From Vallitalea longa (GTDB taxonomy: Bacteria; Bacillota; Clostridia; Lachnospirales; Vallitaleaceae): a DNA stretch of 64,000 nt. Below, one piece after another: positions 17,751 through 26,953 of the stretch. The notes under the pieces were generated by a model. That model was given only the letters and a program-made list of their open reading frames with translations, was not told the origin of the DNA and did no database searches. The number at the start of each line of letters is the position of its first letter. Position 1 is the stretch's first letter. Location of the stretch: the NCBI RefSeq assembly GCF_027923465.1, contig NZ_BRLB01000016.1:43032-107031 (forward strand), given 5' to 3'. A program made the position numbers and the translations under genes.

Positions 17751-19583
17751 TTATCTACCTCCTGCTTTACCAAAGTAATCAAATCTCCATTCAGGTATTT
17801 CAAATTTAACTTGTAACCTTTTTGCTCCAATCATCATTAATGCATTTCCTCTTTTTTTACTTGCTAATAATTCTGTTTCTGCTTCTGTCAGATCATATAA
17901 ATCTTTAGACTCTTGAAGATTCTTTCCATCTGTTCCGAAGAGCAATTTTATACAAGGAATATCTAATAATGCTTGTCCATAATTTTTAATACTTGGGTCA
18001 AGGAAATCTACTACACTATGAGATATTATTGCTATAGCTGCTTCATATTTTCTACTTCTTTTTTCTACATTTCTCAAAAAAACTAATGATTGTGGTACAT
18101 TTGGATCAATTAGTAGGTATGCTTCATCTGCAATAAGCAAAACTCTTTCATTTCTATCTCTACTCATTTCTTGCCAACACCAATTAAGCAATAAAAAATA
18201 TTGTGCTCTTTTTATACCATCACTGGTATTTTGCAAATCATGAGTATTTAGACATATACAATTTGATGTTGTTTTAATAGTGCTGTAACCATTCCAAAGA
18301 AAAGAATCACTTCCATAGGCTATATCCTTTAATAGAAGTGATAATTGTAGATAAACATTATTTTCATCAGATGTACTTTTTATTTCACTTTCTTTTGCTT
18401 TTTTAATTATTAAGTCATACAAATCACTCATAATAGGAAAATCTTCGTTATTTAGCTTTGTTATTTCTGTTGACCAATCTATATTAAAATTATTATATAA
18501 TTCTATTAAACAATCTTTTAAAACTGCTTTTTGCATATCTGTAAGACTTGGTATGTAAAGAGAAAAGAATATCTCTAAATTTTTAAGATAAAGTGCAAGG
18601 TCTCCCATACCATTAACATCTTTATCATCATATAACTTATTATCTTCATTTTCATCATCTCTTGGTGTAGGTCGTACTTGTAATGGATTTATTCTTCCAC
18701 CTTGTCCACCACCTGCATTTATTAAGTCTCCACCTAATTTTACTGTCATTTCTTTGTACTCAGCCTCTGGATCTAAAAAAATAATTTTAGTTCCTGTCAT
18801 GTACTCAGATAATGATATATGCTTTACTGCTGTAGATTTACCTGTTCCTGCTATACCCATAATTACCATGTTGGTATTTGTTCTATCACCACCACGTTTC
18901 CAAGGGTCTACTACGATAAGTCCACCTGCTATATCTCTCCCAATATAATAACCTGCATTGTCATTATAACCGCTTGATGAAAAAGGAAATCCACCCACAA
19001 AGGTGGATAGTGGAATAATTCTTCCTAATATTTGTTCAACACATTCATCCATGGAATAAAAGGGGGAAAGCATTTTAAAGCCTTCCCTTTGCAAATTTGC
19101 CAATCCTCTTAGTTTGCATCCTAACATAGCAGCTGTACTCTCTGTTTTTCTCTTTATTTTATCAAATGTATCTTCATCTTTTGATATGGGCATTATGTTG
19201 ATACTCATAAGTCCTACTGTTTCTCCTGCTTGGTCAATTTGAACCATTATTTTTTCACCATCACTTGCTGCCTTTTCTGCTCTTTTTTGAGTTAATGGGT
19301 CTCTTGCATTTTCAGCAGTACTTCTATTTTGAATAACACTTTTTGATAGGTTTTCTATAAAGCTACTATTATCTATTGGTTTGAATTTTACACTTACAAC
19401 ACTACTATGAATGTTTGTTATTTTGCTAAGCCAACCGTAATCAACTTTTGGTGGGTATTTGATTATACCATAGATCTTACCTGTGTTTTCTCCTATGATT
19501 AGATTATTTCTTTTTATTTCTAAACCCATTGGGGTTATTATGTTTAATAAAGAATTATCTTGTTTTATTTGTTGACTTTTCAA
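17751..19583 (-). CDS. virB4: VirB4/TraE-family conjugation ATPase
   Basis: This 610-residue protein resembles VirB4-like ATPases of Gram-positive conjugative elements. An N-terminal domain (GKIYGIIKYPPKVDYGWLSK) precedes a P-loop MGIAGTGKSTAVKH at about residues 247-260. FLDPEAEYKEM follows, then RVLLIADEAYLLIDP as Walker B with the catalytic Glu, and VVDFLDP further on. It powers assembly of the mating channel at the membrane. The start is TTG at 19583, seven bases after GGAG. The M23 gene follows after one base. A smaller protein with VirB4 N-domain-like sequence is encoded separately at 21390-22058, with unrelated genes in between. Confidence 0.85.
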   Translation of the reverse strand: MKSQQIKQDNSLLNIITPMGLEIKRNNLIIGENTGKIYGIIKYPPKVDYGWLSKITNIHSSVVSVKFKPIDNSSFIENLSKSVIQNRSTAENARDPLTQKRAEKAASDGEKIMVQIDQAGETVGLMSINIMPISKDEDTFDKIKRKTESTAAMLGCKLRGLANLQREGFKMLSPFYSMDECVEQILGRIIPLSTFVGGFPFSSSGYNDNAGYYIGRDIAGGLIVVDPWKRGGDRTNTNMVIMGIAGTGKSTAVKHISLSEYMTGTKIIFLDPEAEYKEMTVKLGGDLINAGGGQGGRINPLQVRPTPRDDENEDNKLYDDKDVNGMGDLALYLKNLEIFFSLYIPSLTDMQKAVLKDCLIELYNNFNIDWSTEITKLNNEDFPIMSDLYDLIIKKAKESEIKSTSDENNVYLQLSLLLKDIAYGSDSFLWNGYSTIKTTSNCICLNTHDLQNTSDGIKRAQYFLLLNWCWQEMSRDRNERVLLIADEAYLLIDPNVPQSLVFLRNVEKRSRKYEAAIAIISHSVVDFLDPSIKNYGQALLDIPCIKLLFGTDGKNLQESKDLYDLTEAETELLASKKRGNALMMIGAKRLQVKFEIPEWRFDYFGKAGGR

Positions 19584-19607
19584 AGTTATTCTCCTCCTTT
19601 TCTATAC

Positions 19608-19630
19608 AAAAAAGCAACCTTAAGGCTGCT
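19608..19630 (-). terminator. Intrinsic terminator
   Basis: On the minus strand AGCAGCCTT pairs with AAGGTTGCT, followed by six Ts. It lies just after the 19651-20316 gene and before virB4, so it separates cargo from the downstream transfer genes, at least partly. Confidence 0.65.
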
Positions 19631-19650
19631 AATTATAAATATATGCTATA

Positions 19651-20316
19651 TTAAATATTTGTATGTATTATTTCCCATTTACCTCCATTATCAGATTTCC
19701 ATATTACAAACCTTGTATCGATACTTGTTATTAACCATATGATTAAGTTATCCATATTAACTTGTGGAGAGCTCACAGGTTCATGAATATATACCATAGG
19801 TTTCCATACTGAGTAATTACTCTCATCAACATAAATAACAAAATGTCTTTCTTTTAAATTAGTATTTAGTTTTTTAATATTATCCTCTTTTAAGCATTCA
19901 TTTCTAACTGCAATATTAATATTTTTTTCTTCAACAATTGTACCCTCACAAGGATAACCAATTATTATTTTATTATTAAAACTAGAAACAGCAATTTTTT
20001 TTACATACTCAATTCTTAATCTACACAACGAACTATAAATTTTTTTAATATCAACCGTATTACATTTGTTATTTATGCTAAATGGATAATCACAATATAA
20101 TTTACTAATTTTATTTTCATCTAGTGCTTTTAGTAATACTTCAATTTCTTTTTTTATATTTTTTATTTTAGATTCCTTTTTAGGTATAACTCTCCATGAA
20201 CCGATAGATAATTTTGTGTTTATTATTCTGTTATTTTTTAATAGACTTCGGATTTCTGACATTTTAGGATCAATAGAACATGTTACTTCTATTGGCACCA
20301 TCTCATTATTTTTCAT
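19651..20316 (-). CDS. Unknown cargo protein, probably 5'-truncated
   Basis: I do not recognise this 221-residue protein. An ECDFYF segment just upstream of the ATG and the early PIEVTCSIDP resemble the D...E-x-T pattern of restriction-like nuclease folds, but the match is too weak for a call. The same frame stays open upstream of the ATG at 20316 for about 35 further codons (DRVYKIITKLINSP) without a normal start. A good site (AGGTGGTG) with an ATG near 20424 is in another frame. The gene has therefore probably lost its 5' end to a frameshift, or starts irregularly. It has its own terminator and sits as an insert between transfer genes. Confidence 0.5.
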   Translation of the reverse strand: MKNNEMVPIEVTCSIDPKMSEIRSLLKNNRIINTKLSIGSWRVIPKKESKIKNIKKEIEVLLKALDENKISKLYCDYPFSINNKCNTVDIKKIYSSLCRLRIEYVKKIAVSSFNNKIIIGYPCEGTIVEEKNINIAVRNECLKEDNIKKLNTNLKERHFVIYVDESNYSVWKPMVYIHEPVSSPQVNMDNLIIWLITSIDTRFVIWKSDNGGKWEIIHTNI

Positions 20317-20519
20317 GAAATAAAAGTCACATTCACCTTTTGATTGTTCTTCATTATATATAATAGGACTATTTATTAATTTTGTAATTATTTTATATAC
20401 TCTATCTTCATATTTATCTATTTAAATCACCACCTATTAGAGTATCAATGATATCCATATAAAACTAACATTAAAAAAGAAAATATAATCCGTTATATTA
20501 TACTATTAATAATATAAAT

Positions 20520-20653
20520 TTACTTCCCTGTCTTAAGTGGTGGCTCTATTTGGTAATCTCTATCAACATAACTTCTTATATACTGTGCTGCTCTCTTTTC
20601 TGCATGTTTAGCATTTAAGACGCACCTCTAAACGATTTACTTAATCTTTTCAC
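20520..20653 (-). pseudogene. Frameshifted small gene remnant
   Basis: A GTG at 20653 opens VKRLSKSFRGAS and then hits a stop. One frame over, the sequence continues as LNAKHAEKRAAQYIRSYV and ends YQIEPPLKTGK at 20520. One missing base at GCGTCTTAAATG would join them into a 45-residue product. The sequence is well ordered, so it was probably once translated. It lies between two unknown cargo genes. Confidence 0.5.
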
Positions 20654-20722
20654 ATCTATACCTACTTTCTAAAATTATAATACTTGTAACTAAATGATAA
20701 ATACATAATATAAATAATACTC

Positions 20723-21310
20723 TTATAAAACTACTCCGTTTCTATTTATAAAATTTAATTGTTTTCTAAATAAGTTACTTTTTATTAGTATTGGATTAAT
20801 CTCTTTTATTTCTTTAACAAACGATGTTACTACACTTAATATTTTTTTATTAAATAATGCTTGATCAATCCTTACTGGTCCCCATAAAATACATTCATCT
20901 GTAAATAAATCATCACCAACTAAAACAAAATTCCTTATTCTATTGTTCATCTCATCAATATATTGTTTATTAACTTCATAAAATAATAAATTATTATTTT
21001 TCTTTTTAACCTTTAACCACGAGAAACTATTTTCTATATATTTCAAATATAATACATCACTGTTTTCAATCTTATCTACAAGACATATTAAAGCATCAAG
21101 ATAACTAGTAATAAGTTCTGACATACATTCTTTAACTTCTATTGGTACATCTTCAAGCATTGAACTAATAAACTCATTCTCTCCAAAAGCAATTTTAAGA
21201 TTACCATATATATCCGTAAATTCTTTATCAAATTCCTTCAAAGACATATTTCTCATTTCATCAATATGACTTTCAAATATTTCATAAGCTATAATTATTT
21301 CTTTATCCAT
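20723..21310 (-). CDS. Unknown 195-aa cargo protein
   Basis: I do not recognise this protein. It is acidic to neutral and mostly helical in appearance (MDKEIIIAYEIFESHIDEM), with no membrane segment or catalytic motif. The ATG at 21310 is used because AAAGGAGAG lies upstream; the frame is open to 21361 without a better site. It lies downstream of the small VirB4-like gene and upstream of the decayed small gene, in a stretch of cargo that interrupts the transfer genes. Immunity or anti-phage roles are possible but not shown. Confidence 0.5.
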   Translation of the reverse strand: MDKEIIIAYEIFESHIDEMRNMSLKEFDKEFTDIYGNLKIAFGENEFISSMLEDVPIEVKECMSELITSYLDALICLVDKIENSDVLYLKYIENSFSWLKVKKKNNNLLFYEVNKQYIDEMNNRIRNFVLVGDDLFTDECILWGPVRIDQALFNKKILSVVTSFVKEIKEINPILIKSNLFRKQLNFINRNGVVL

Positions 21311-21389
21311 AGCAAAATACTCTCTCCTTTTAATCATTAAACTATAAATTAATTTTACCATACATATGTAATGTTTTCATTATAAATAC

Positions 21390-22058
21390 CTAAATTCTTG
21401 CAATAGCCCTTTCATATTCACAATCCTCCAAATGCACATAAGCAGGATTATTTATAAGATTACAAAGTCTTATAATATCCTGCTCATTCAAAATATCCAC
21501 ATCTATATTCACACTGTTAAACTTCTCTTTTAAAATACTACATCTTTTATACAAATCACTCTCATTCTTTTCTTTATCCCAAATCATTAAATAAAACTGT
21601 CTCTCCACAACTTCTCCTGATAAAGCATATTCACTCATAGACAGAATTTCATTCCTTAATAATTTTTTTCTCACTCTATCATTAGTTGCAGAAATTAAGT
21701 TCATAAAGTTATTAGTCACATTAGATATATCTACTGGTCTTGACACTGCAATGAATTTGAATGGCTCACGTTCACTTGATAACTCTGCTGTTAGATTTTT
21801 TGTTAGCTGCTCTTTTTCTCTTTGACTTAGAAGGTCTATGCTGATAGGATGTATTTTTATATACATAAATATTTGCCCATCCAAAGTATAGAGATATTTA
21901 TCTCTTATATCTTTAACATTAATAAATTCATTAGCTGTTATTTGCGATTGACTAAGTTTCTGAGATTTGTTCTTCTTATTGTATCTAGGTTTAATAAATA
22001 CTATTATACCTGCTACTATACATATTGATATTATTACAATTAATATAGTTAAATCCAT
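21390..22058 (-). CDS. Membrane protein with VirB4 N-domain-like sequence
   Basis: This 222-residue protein has an N-terminal membrane helix (about residues 3-22). A soluble domain follows, which in segments such as REKEQLTKNLTAEL and ERQFYLMIWDKE resembles the N-terminal domain of VirB4/TraC proteins. It lacks any P-loop, so it is not an ATPase. ATG at 22058 follows GGAGGG. In Gram-positive elements similar small proteins are encoded just upstream of virB4 and may anchor it. Here they are 1.8 kb apart, separated by cargo. It is probably a channel component. Confidence 0.55.
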   Translation of the reverse strand: MDLTILIVIISICIVAGIIVFIKPRYNKKNKSQKLSQSQITANEFINVKDIRDKYLYTLDGQIFMYIKIHPISIDLLSQREKEQLTKNLTAELSSEREPFKFIAVSRPVDISNVTNNFMNLISATNDRVRKKLLRNEILSMSEYALSGEVVERQFYLMIWDKEKNESDLYKRCSILKEKFNSVNIDVDILNEQDIIRLCNLINNPAYVHLEDCEYERAIARI

Positions 22059-22217
22059 ATCTATCCCTCCTAATCTTTTCTATATTATATAATGAATATA
22101 ATTCATATTATTATGATAATCTTCTACACTTCTACCACTACATTCTTTGATAATGCTTTGTATGACCAAAGTGGTTCTGCATAGATACTATTAAATCTCA
22201 GATTTCATCATCCCCCT

Positions 22218-24158
22218 TTATTGAATTCCAATATGCCAATCATCGTATAAATTTCCTTGAATGTTAACATAATCATTTACATTCATAGATAGCATTCCAT
22301 CTGGTGTCCATAAATCTATTATTTGTCCATATACTCTATAATTTGAATTAGGAAACCATACTGGTGTGAAATGAACTCTGTTATTATATGTTGAGTATTT
22401 ATTCTTTTTTAGTTCAAAGTTACAGTTTGACGTCTTTTCCATCAATCTTAAATATTCTTGGTAATTAAATTCGGGATAAAAAGTTAATACGTTTTGAACT
22501 CCTGTAACATGGCTTTTAGGAGCATTTAGATTTATATTTGTAGACACATTTATATTTATACCATATCCTGACTTTAGTTGTTTCCCCTTTGCAGTAGGTA
22601 CTTTTATGTCTGGTGATACAGTCATTGCCCCTGATAATGATACACTATAACTTTCATAGTCATATTCCCAATCTCCATGATCTTCTAAAACAGTATATGG
22701 CACTCTCCTAGTTCTTCTATGTCCTGGACATGTTCCATCTTTTTTGCAACCACCTCTATGATACATGGTATAGTGTTCTGTTCTATAATGTGTGACCTCA
22801 ACCCAATTCTCTTTCCAATGACATTTCCATTCTCCCCATGAAGCACTCGTATTTTGTGACTTGTTAGGTAATCTTGGAATAGTATAATCTTTTGATTTTC
22901 TATCATTTGCAGTTGGGTTAGGTGGCTCTTTACTTTCTAAATTTACTACTTTTGCATTAATAGTTTTATATCTAGTATTTCTATCAATTTTAGCTGAACT
23001 ATTTCCTGTAACTTCAACAGTTATTTTTACATCTTGAGGTTTTGATGGTGTATGCCATTTTATAAAAACTAATTGATTACTACCACTTGGCATTGTTACA
23101 GACGTTGTTTTTATTTTTCCATTTGCATTAAATTTTATATATGCTTTATCATCAGGTGTTATTCTATCAGTATTAGCATATATCTTTACCGATGTTATTA
23201 CATCAGTATCAACTCTATATTCATTATCATAAGAAGTATTATTTTCTTTTTTATCTTTATGGTCAGCTTTAAGCATTCTCATTCCCCATCCACCACTACT
23301 AATTATCCTATCTTCATCCCAATATACTCCATCTGGTAAAGCAGACACTACTGGATATCCAAACCAACTCTCCTCAAGTATAATTGAATTAGGAAGATCT
23401 GAATGTGTCATGGCTGAAATATATTGACCTGTATTTCCAAACTTGAAGTTAAAATATTTTAATTTTTGTGCTAGGGCATATTCTGTAGCAGTAAATCCTA
23501 ATATAGTTTTATGGTCTTTTAAATATGAGATAATTACTGGTTCATAGATTATTACCCAAGGTACTTGATTTTGATATTGTCCACTATCTTTTATAGGTAA
23601 TACTTGATTTGAAGGATATTTTTTCGTTATACCACCTATTGTAAAATTTATATTCGATACTAATCCTTCTGGTGTAGTTCCTTTCTGTCTTGCAAATGAA
23701 TCAATTAATGCATTTAAAGTTTCTGTATCCCCAAAGTATGATTTTACTTTATTGATATTTCCACCGTTTGTTATTGGAATAGGTGGAGGATTATCAATTA
23801 TTATATCTTTTGTTAATCTACTATTAGTTAATTTTGAACCAGTTAAATAATCAACTTTTCCTCCTAGACTACGCATAAGATTATTGGGTAGATTGAAATT
23901 GGAAGGTTTTATATATATTGGATTATTACCTATCATTTTAAAATCACTTTCTAAAGAACTATATTTATTACTCTTATCGCTTAATCCTACATAAACTGAA
24001 ACTTTATACATATACTCACTATACCTATAAAAACCTCTATCTTTTGTTGAAGTTTTAGTATCACCTGAACCACTATCAGCATTATCATCAGCATATACAT
24101 TCATTGGCATAATTATAATTGAAATAATTAAAACAAATACTATAACTTTTTTTGACAT
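22218..24158 (-). CDS. Large secreted protein of the transfer locus
   Basis: This 646-residue protein has a clear signal peptide: basic MSKK, a hydrophobic core, and the likely cleavage motif VYA before DDNADSG. The mature part is rich in Tyr, Asn and Ser and looks beta-rich. A Cys/His segment (CKKDGTCPGHRRT) lies in the C-terminal third and could bind metal. I know no family with confidence. ATG at 24158 is chosen since the frame beyond it (to 24209) is charged and would hide the signal peptide, although the ribosome site (AAGGAG) is somewhat distant. Position between the Tad pseudopilins and the VirB4-like genes suggests a surface adhesin or pilus-associated protein for mating contact. Confidence 0.6.
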   Translation of the reverse strand: MSKKVIVFVLIISIIIMPMNVYADDNADSGSGDTKTSTKDRGFYRYSEYMYKVSVYVGLSDKSNKYSSLESDFKMIGNNPIYIKPSNFNLPNNLMRSLGGKVDYLTGSKLTNSRLTKDIIIDNPPPIPITNGGNINKVKSYFGDTETLNALIDSFARQKGTTPEGLVSNINFTIGGITKKYPSNQVLPIKDSGQYQNQVPWVIIYEPVIISYLKDHKTILGFTATEYALAQKLKYFNFKFGNTGQYISAMTHSDLPNSIILEESWFGYPVVSALPDGVYWDEDRIISSGGWGMRMLKADHKDKKENNTSYDNEYRVDTDVITSVKIYANTDRITPDDKAYIKFNANGKIKTTSVTMPSGSNQLVFIKWHTPSKPQDVKITVEVTGNSSAKIDRNTRYKTINAKVVNLESKEPPNPTANDRKSKDYTIPRLPNKSQNTSASWGEWKCHWKENWVEVTHYRTEHYTMYHRGGCKKDGTCPGHRRTRRVPYTVLEDHGDWEYDYESYSVSLSGAMTVSPDIKVPTAKGKQLKSGYGININVSTNINLNAPKSHVTGVQNVLTFYPEFNYQEYLRLMEKTSNCNFELKKNKYSTYNNRVHFTPVWFPNSNYRVYGQIIDLWTPDGMLSMNVNDYVNIQGNLYDDWHIGIQ

Positions 24159-24257
24159 CCTATGTATCACTCTCCTTAGTTTGAAATAACTAATTTGTTT
24201 ATTTATCAATTTTTATTACGTTAATAAATATTTTATAAATCATTGGTTACATTAAAA

Positions 24258-24286
24258 TAAAAAGCAGCTTCAATTAAGAAACTACT
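24258..24286 (-). terminator. Probable terminator after the acidic-repeat protein
   Basis: On the minus strand AGTAGTTTC can pair with GAAGCTGCT (three G-U pairs), followed by a T-rich tract. It lies between the 24310-24954 gene and the large secreted protein gene. Confidence 0.45.
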
Positions 24287-24309
24287 TTTGCTTTGTTTTT
24301 ATTTAGTCC

Positions 24310-24954
24310 CTAGAATTTATCACCAGTTCCAGGCACATGGTCTGTTATATCTTCTATATCTGTTTCACCATTTAGTCCACTTTCAGGTTCTGGTGTAGGT
24401 GCTTGATTAAATGGATTTTCAGAGTCAGTCACTAAGTTATCATTATTTGATGACGGTTCTTCTTTTATTTCATGTGTTTTTCCTAGTATTTCATTTTTCT
24501 CATCTTGCATAGTATCTGTTTTATTTACTCCTTCATCCGAATTATCAGGCTCTTCATCTACTACATGCTCTTTTATTTCAGGTTCTATTTTTGTTTGTTC
24601 TTTTAATTGCTGCACATCCACTTGCTCTTTTTTATTATCGGACTTTTGCTGGGATATATTTTGATTTTCTACATTTTCTACTTCTTTATTATGTATGGTT
24701 TCTATTTCTTTATTATCTGTCTCCTGTTCATATTGATTCGTATTTACTCCTAATTCTTCTTCATCTGCTTCTTTTTTTTCTTTTGATTTGTCTATATCAA
24801 CATTAACATCTGATATCTGTTCCAACTGTTGTTTATTAACTTTTTCAGGTTGGGGCTTATTTTCAAGCTTATTTATAATTAAAACTCCTATTCCAATACA
24901 TGTAATTATTAAAACCGTTACAATAATATTATTTTTTATCTTTTGCTTTTTCAT
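24310..24954 (-). CDS. Membrane-anchored acidic low-complexity protein
   Basis: This 214-residue protein has a basic start (MKKQKIKNN), one membrane helix (about residues 9-27), and then a long external tail of Glu, Lys, Asp, Gln and Asn ending in PTPEPESG and a short Gly-Asp segment. There is no catalytic motif. The tail is probably disordered and spans the cell wall. ATG at 24954 follows GGGAGG. It lies between the TadE-like genes and the large secreted protein, so it may tether or present the pilus apparatus. This is an inference from place only. Confidence 0.6.
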   Translation of the reverse strand: MKKQKIKNNIIVTVLIITCIGIGVLIINKLENKPQPEKVNKQQLEQISDVNVDIDKSKEKKEADEEELGVNTNQYEQETDNKEIETIHNKEVENVENQNISQQKSDNKKEQVDVQQLKEQTKIEPEIKEHVVDEEPDNSDEGVNKTDTMQDEKNEILGKTHEIKEEPSSNNDNLVTDSENPFNQAPTPEPESGLNGETDIEDITDHVPGTGDKF

Positions 24955-25050
24955 TAGATATTCCTCCCTGGTTATGAAAATGTTCTGTATTTCCTCTTGT
25001 TAAAAAATAAACATATTTATTATATATTGTCAAGTGTTAGCCTGATTTTA

Positions 25051-25611
25051 TTAAAATTTAGATATGTAACCACTTACCACCTTAAGATTTATTTTCATTG
25101 GTGGTAACATACCCCATCCAAATCCTAGTGGTACTTCTAGTGATATTTTACCCTCAGCTTTGAACTTATTTTGTGTACTATAACTTGTTGGTGCTAGAGG
25201 GCTATTGATTATTTTTATATCAAGATTAGATAAGCTGAATTCAGTCTTACCATTTGATATTTTTATATGATGTCTTCCATTATTTCTTAACCCCAAAGTA
25301 TTATCTAAGTGATAATAAACATTACCTGTATCAATAGATCTTTCCCATCTATTATTATCATTTAATTTATATCCACCAGAATATCCTTCTCTTATTCCAT
25401 TATATATATCGTCATAATTCTGTGTTGCTACAGATGTAATTGATGTTTGTAAAGCATTTCTAACTCCTTTTGCTATCATTTGAAGCCTTAGATATTCTGA
25501 TAATGTACTAAATAATAACATCAATAATAAAACTATGATACAAGCATATATTACTCCATTACCTTTTTTATTTTTCAATACCCTTTCTTTTATTATTTCT
25601 ATTCCTTCCAA
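25051..25611 (-). CDS. TadE/DUF4320-like pseudopilin
   Basis: This 186-residue protein has a short basic leader ending KNKKGNGV, then a hydrophobic helix (IYACIIVLLLMLLFSTL), and an external domain. This is the pattern of TadE-type pseudopilins cut by a TadV-type peptidase after Gly. The start is taken as the TTG at 25611, with GGAG nine bases upstream; it overlaps the previous pseudopilin gene by 13 bases. Two such proteins lie in tandem here, with the peptidase encoded at 31330-31887. It is likely a minor pilin of the Tad-like assembly. Confidence 0.6.
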   Translation of the reverse strand: MEGIEIIKERVLKNKKGNGVIYACIIVLLLMLLFSTLSEYLRLQMIAKGVRNALQTSITSVATQNYDDIYNGIREGYSGGYKLNDNNRWERSIDTGNVYYHLDNTLGLRNNGRHHIKISNGKTEFSLSNLDIKIINSPLAPTSYSTQNKFKAEGKISLEVPLGFGWGMLPPMKINLKVVSGYISKF

Positions 25612-26003
25612 TAAACTTCGCTCCTTCCCTTAGCCTTTGATGTTAATTTTATGGGGATTGAGCCAAAGTTAAATAACCCTATATCTACCGTTTGTATTAC
25701 TGTTACATTTATTTCTTCATTAAGCTGTATCTTTTTTCTAGATTTATATTTTGCTGACCATATAATTTGAGGATTGAGTCCTGTTAGTTTTTTCATACTT
25801 ATAACTCTATTATTTACATTACTCCCTATTTGTCCAGAAATTTCAGCTTCTCTGAGTATCTCATCAGCAAAAGTGTTTAATTGATTCTTAGCAATAAATA
25901 CAGGGAAAACTTTAACTGCTAAAGATATTACTAACATAGCTGATAATATTATTACAATTACATCTATATAGCCTTCACCTTTTTTAGATTTTAATATTTT
26001 CAA
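25599..26003 (-). CDS. DUF4320-family TadE-like pseudopilin
   Basis: This 134-residue protein has leader MKILKSKKGEG followed by a helix (YIDVIVIILSAMLVISLAV), QLNTFADEILREAEISG, and a small C-terminal domain. That is characteristic of DUF4320/TadE-like pseudopilins. The G-E after the Lys run is a typical class III prepilin cleavage zone. The start is TTG at 26003 with AGGGG upstream. It follows tadC directly and overlaps the next pseudopilin gene. It probably forms part of a pilus tip or base. Confidence 0.65.
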   Translation of the reverse strand: MKILKSKKGEGYIDVIVIILSAMLVISLAVKVFPVFIAKNQLNTFADEILREAEISGQIGSNVNNRVISMKKLTGLNPQIIWSAKYKSRKKIQLNEEINVTVIQTVDIGLFNFGSIPIKLTSKAKGRSEVYWKE

Positions 26004-26020
26004 TAATAATTACACCCCTC

Positions 26021-26890
26021 TTAAAACATAGTTCCTAATGTTTTATATATCTCAATTACCATAACTACTAAATACATTAATATAAAACAACCTAACATCA
26101 TAAATGAATATTTTCTAAGCTTACTTGGTCGTTTTACTGCTATTGTTTTAAGCTTTTGCAGTTCTAATGCTTTTAAGTCATGAGATAACATACTAAAATA
26201 GACTACTCCATTATCTCCTCTTAACACACCTATTAGTCCTCTGACAATATCTGATAACGCAGAACTTCCTAACCTAGTTTCTAATCTTGTTAAAGCAGTT
26301 TCTTCATTTCCACTTTTCATATCAGCTATAGTTATCTCTAATTGTTTTTTAAAGCTATATCCTGCATTTTTCTTATAGCATTCTAGTATTGATAATACAT
26401 CTCTAGTTGCTTTTAATTCTTGTGCTAATACTCCTGCAAATCTTGGTAACTCATTTTCGATTTCTTGTCTTTTCTCTTTCAAAGCTTTATCCGCATTGGA
26501 AACTTCTTTAAAATACATAGTAACTGAAGTAAAAATAATAACTGGGACAAGTATTGGAAAAATAAATAAAGCAGGTATTATACTTAATAGTATAAGTCCT
26601 TCTTTCACAATGGCTTTTGCTATATATGTTTCTGGTGTTAAGTTTATTCCTGCTGATTTTAACGTTGATGTTAATTTTGATTTTTTATATGAATTAAGCT
26701 TAATTATTTTTGATAATTTCTGTGACATCTCTAAAATAAATAGTTCTAGATTTTTTGACTTTCTCTTATCTCTTTTATTTATCGTAAGTATTACTTTTGC
26801 TGTTTTATTTTTAGGTACCTTAATTATATCTATTAGTATAAAATACAACCCTAAAGAAACCAACATTGTAAAAACTAATAATAAAATCAT
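26021..26890 (-). CDS. tadC: TadC-like pilus membrane protein
   Basis: This 289-residue integral membrane protein of the T2SS-F/GspF family has a first membrane helix at the N-terminus, a pair near residues 95-125, a cytoplasmic helical domain with RFAGVLAQELKATRDVL, and a C-terminal helix. Together with the TadB-like protein it would form the platform for the CpaF ATPase. ATG at 26890 follows AGAAGG. It lies 63 bases after tadB in the same direction. Confidence 0.75.
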   Translation of the reverse strand: MILLLVFTMLVSLGLYFILIDIIKVPKNKTAKVILTINKRDKRKSKNLELFILEMSQKLSKIIKLNSYKKSKLTSTLKSAGINLTPETYIAKAIVKEGLILLSIIPALFIFPILVPVIIFTSVTMYFKEVSNADKALKEKRQEIENELPRFAGVLAQELKATRDVLSILECYKKNAGYSFKKQLEITIADMKSGNEETALTRLETRLGSSALSDIVRGLIGVLRGDNGVVYFSMLSHDLKALELQKLKTIAVKRPSKLRKYSFMMLGCFILMYLVVMVIEIYKTLGTMF

Positions 26891-26953
26891 TACTTATTCA
26901 CCACCTTCTTATATTTTTTAATATGTTTTCATTCATTAGTAAAGATATGAACA

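Noticed and set aside
22124..22201. Tiny minus-strand frame with a CTG behind GGGGG, encoding about 25 residues (RFNSIYAEPLWSYK)
   Set aside because: Too short, no conventional start and no recognised family; could be a remnant. Not annotated as a gene.
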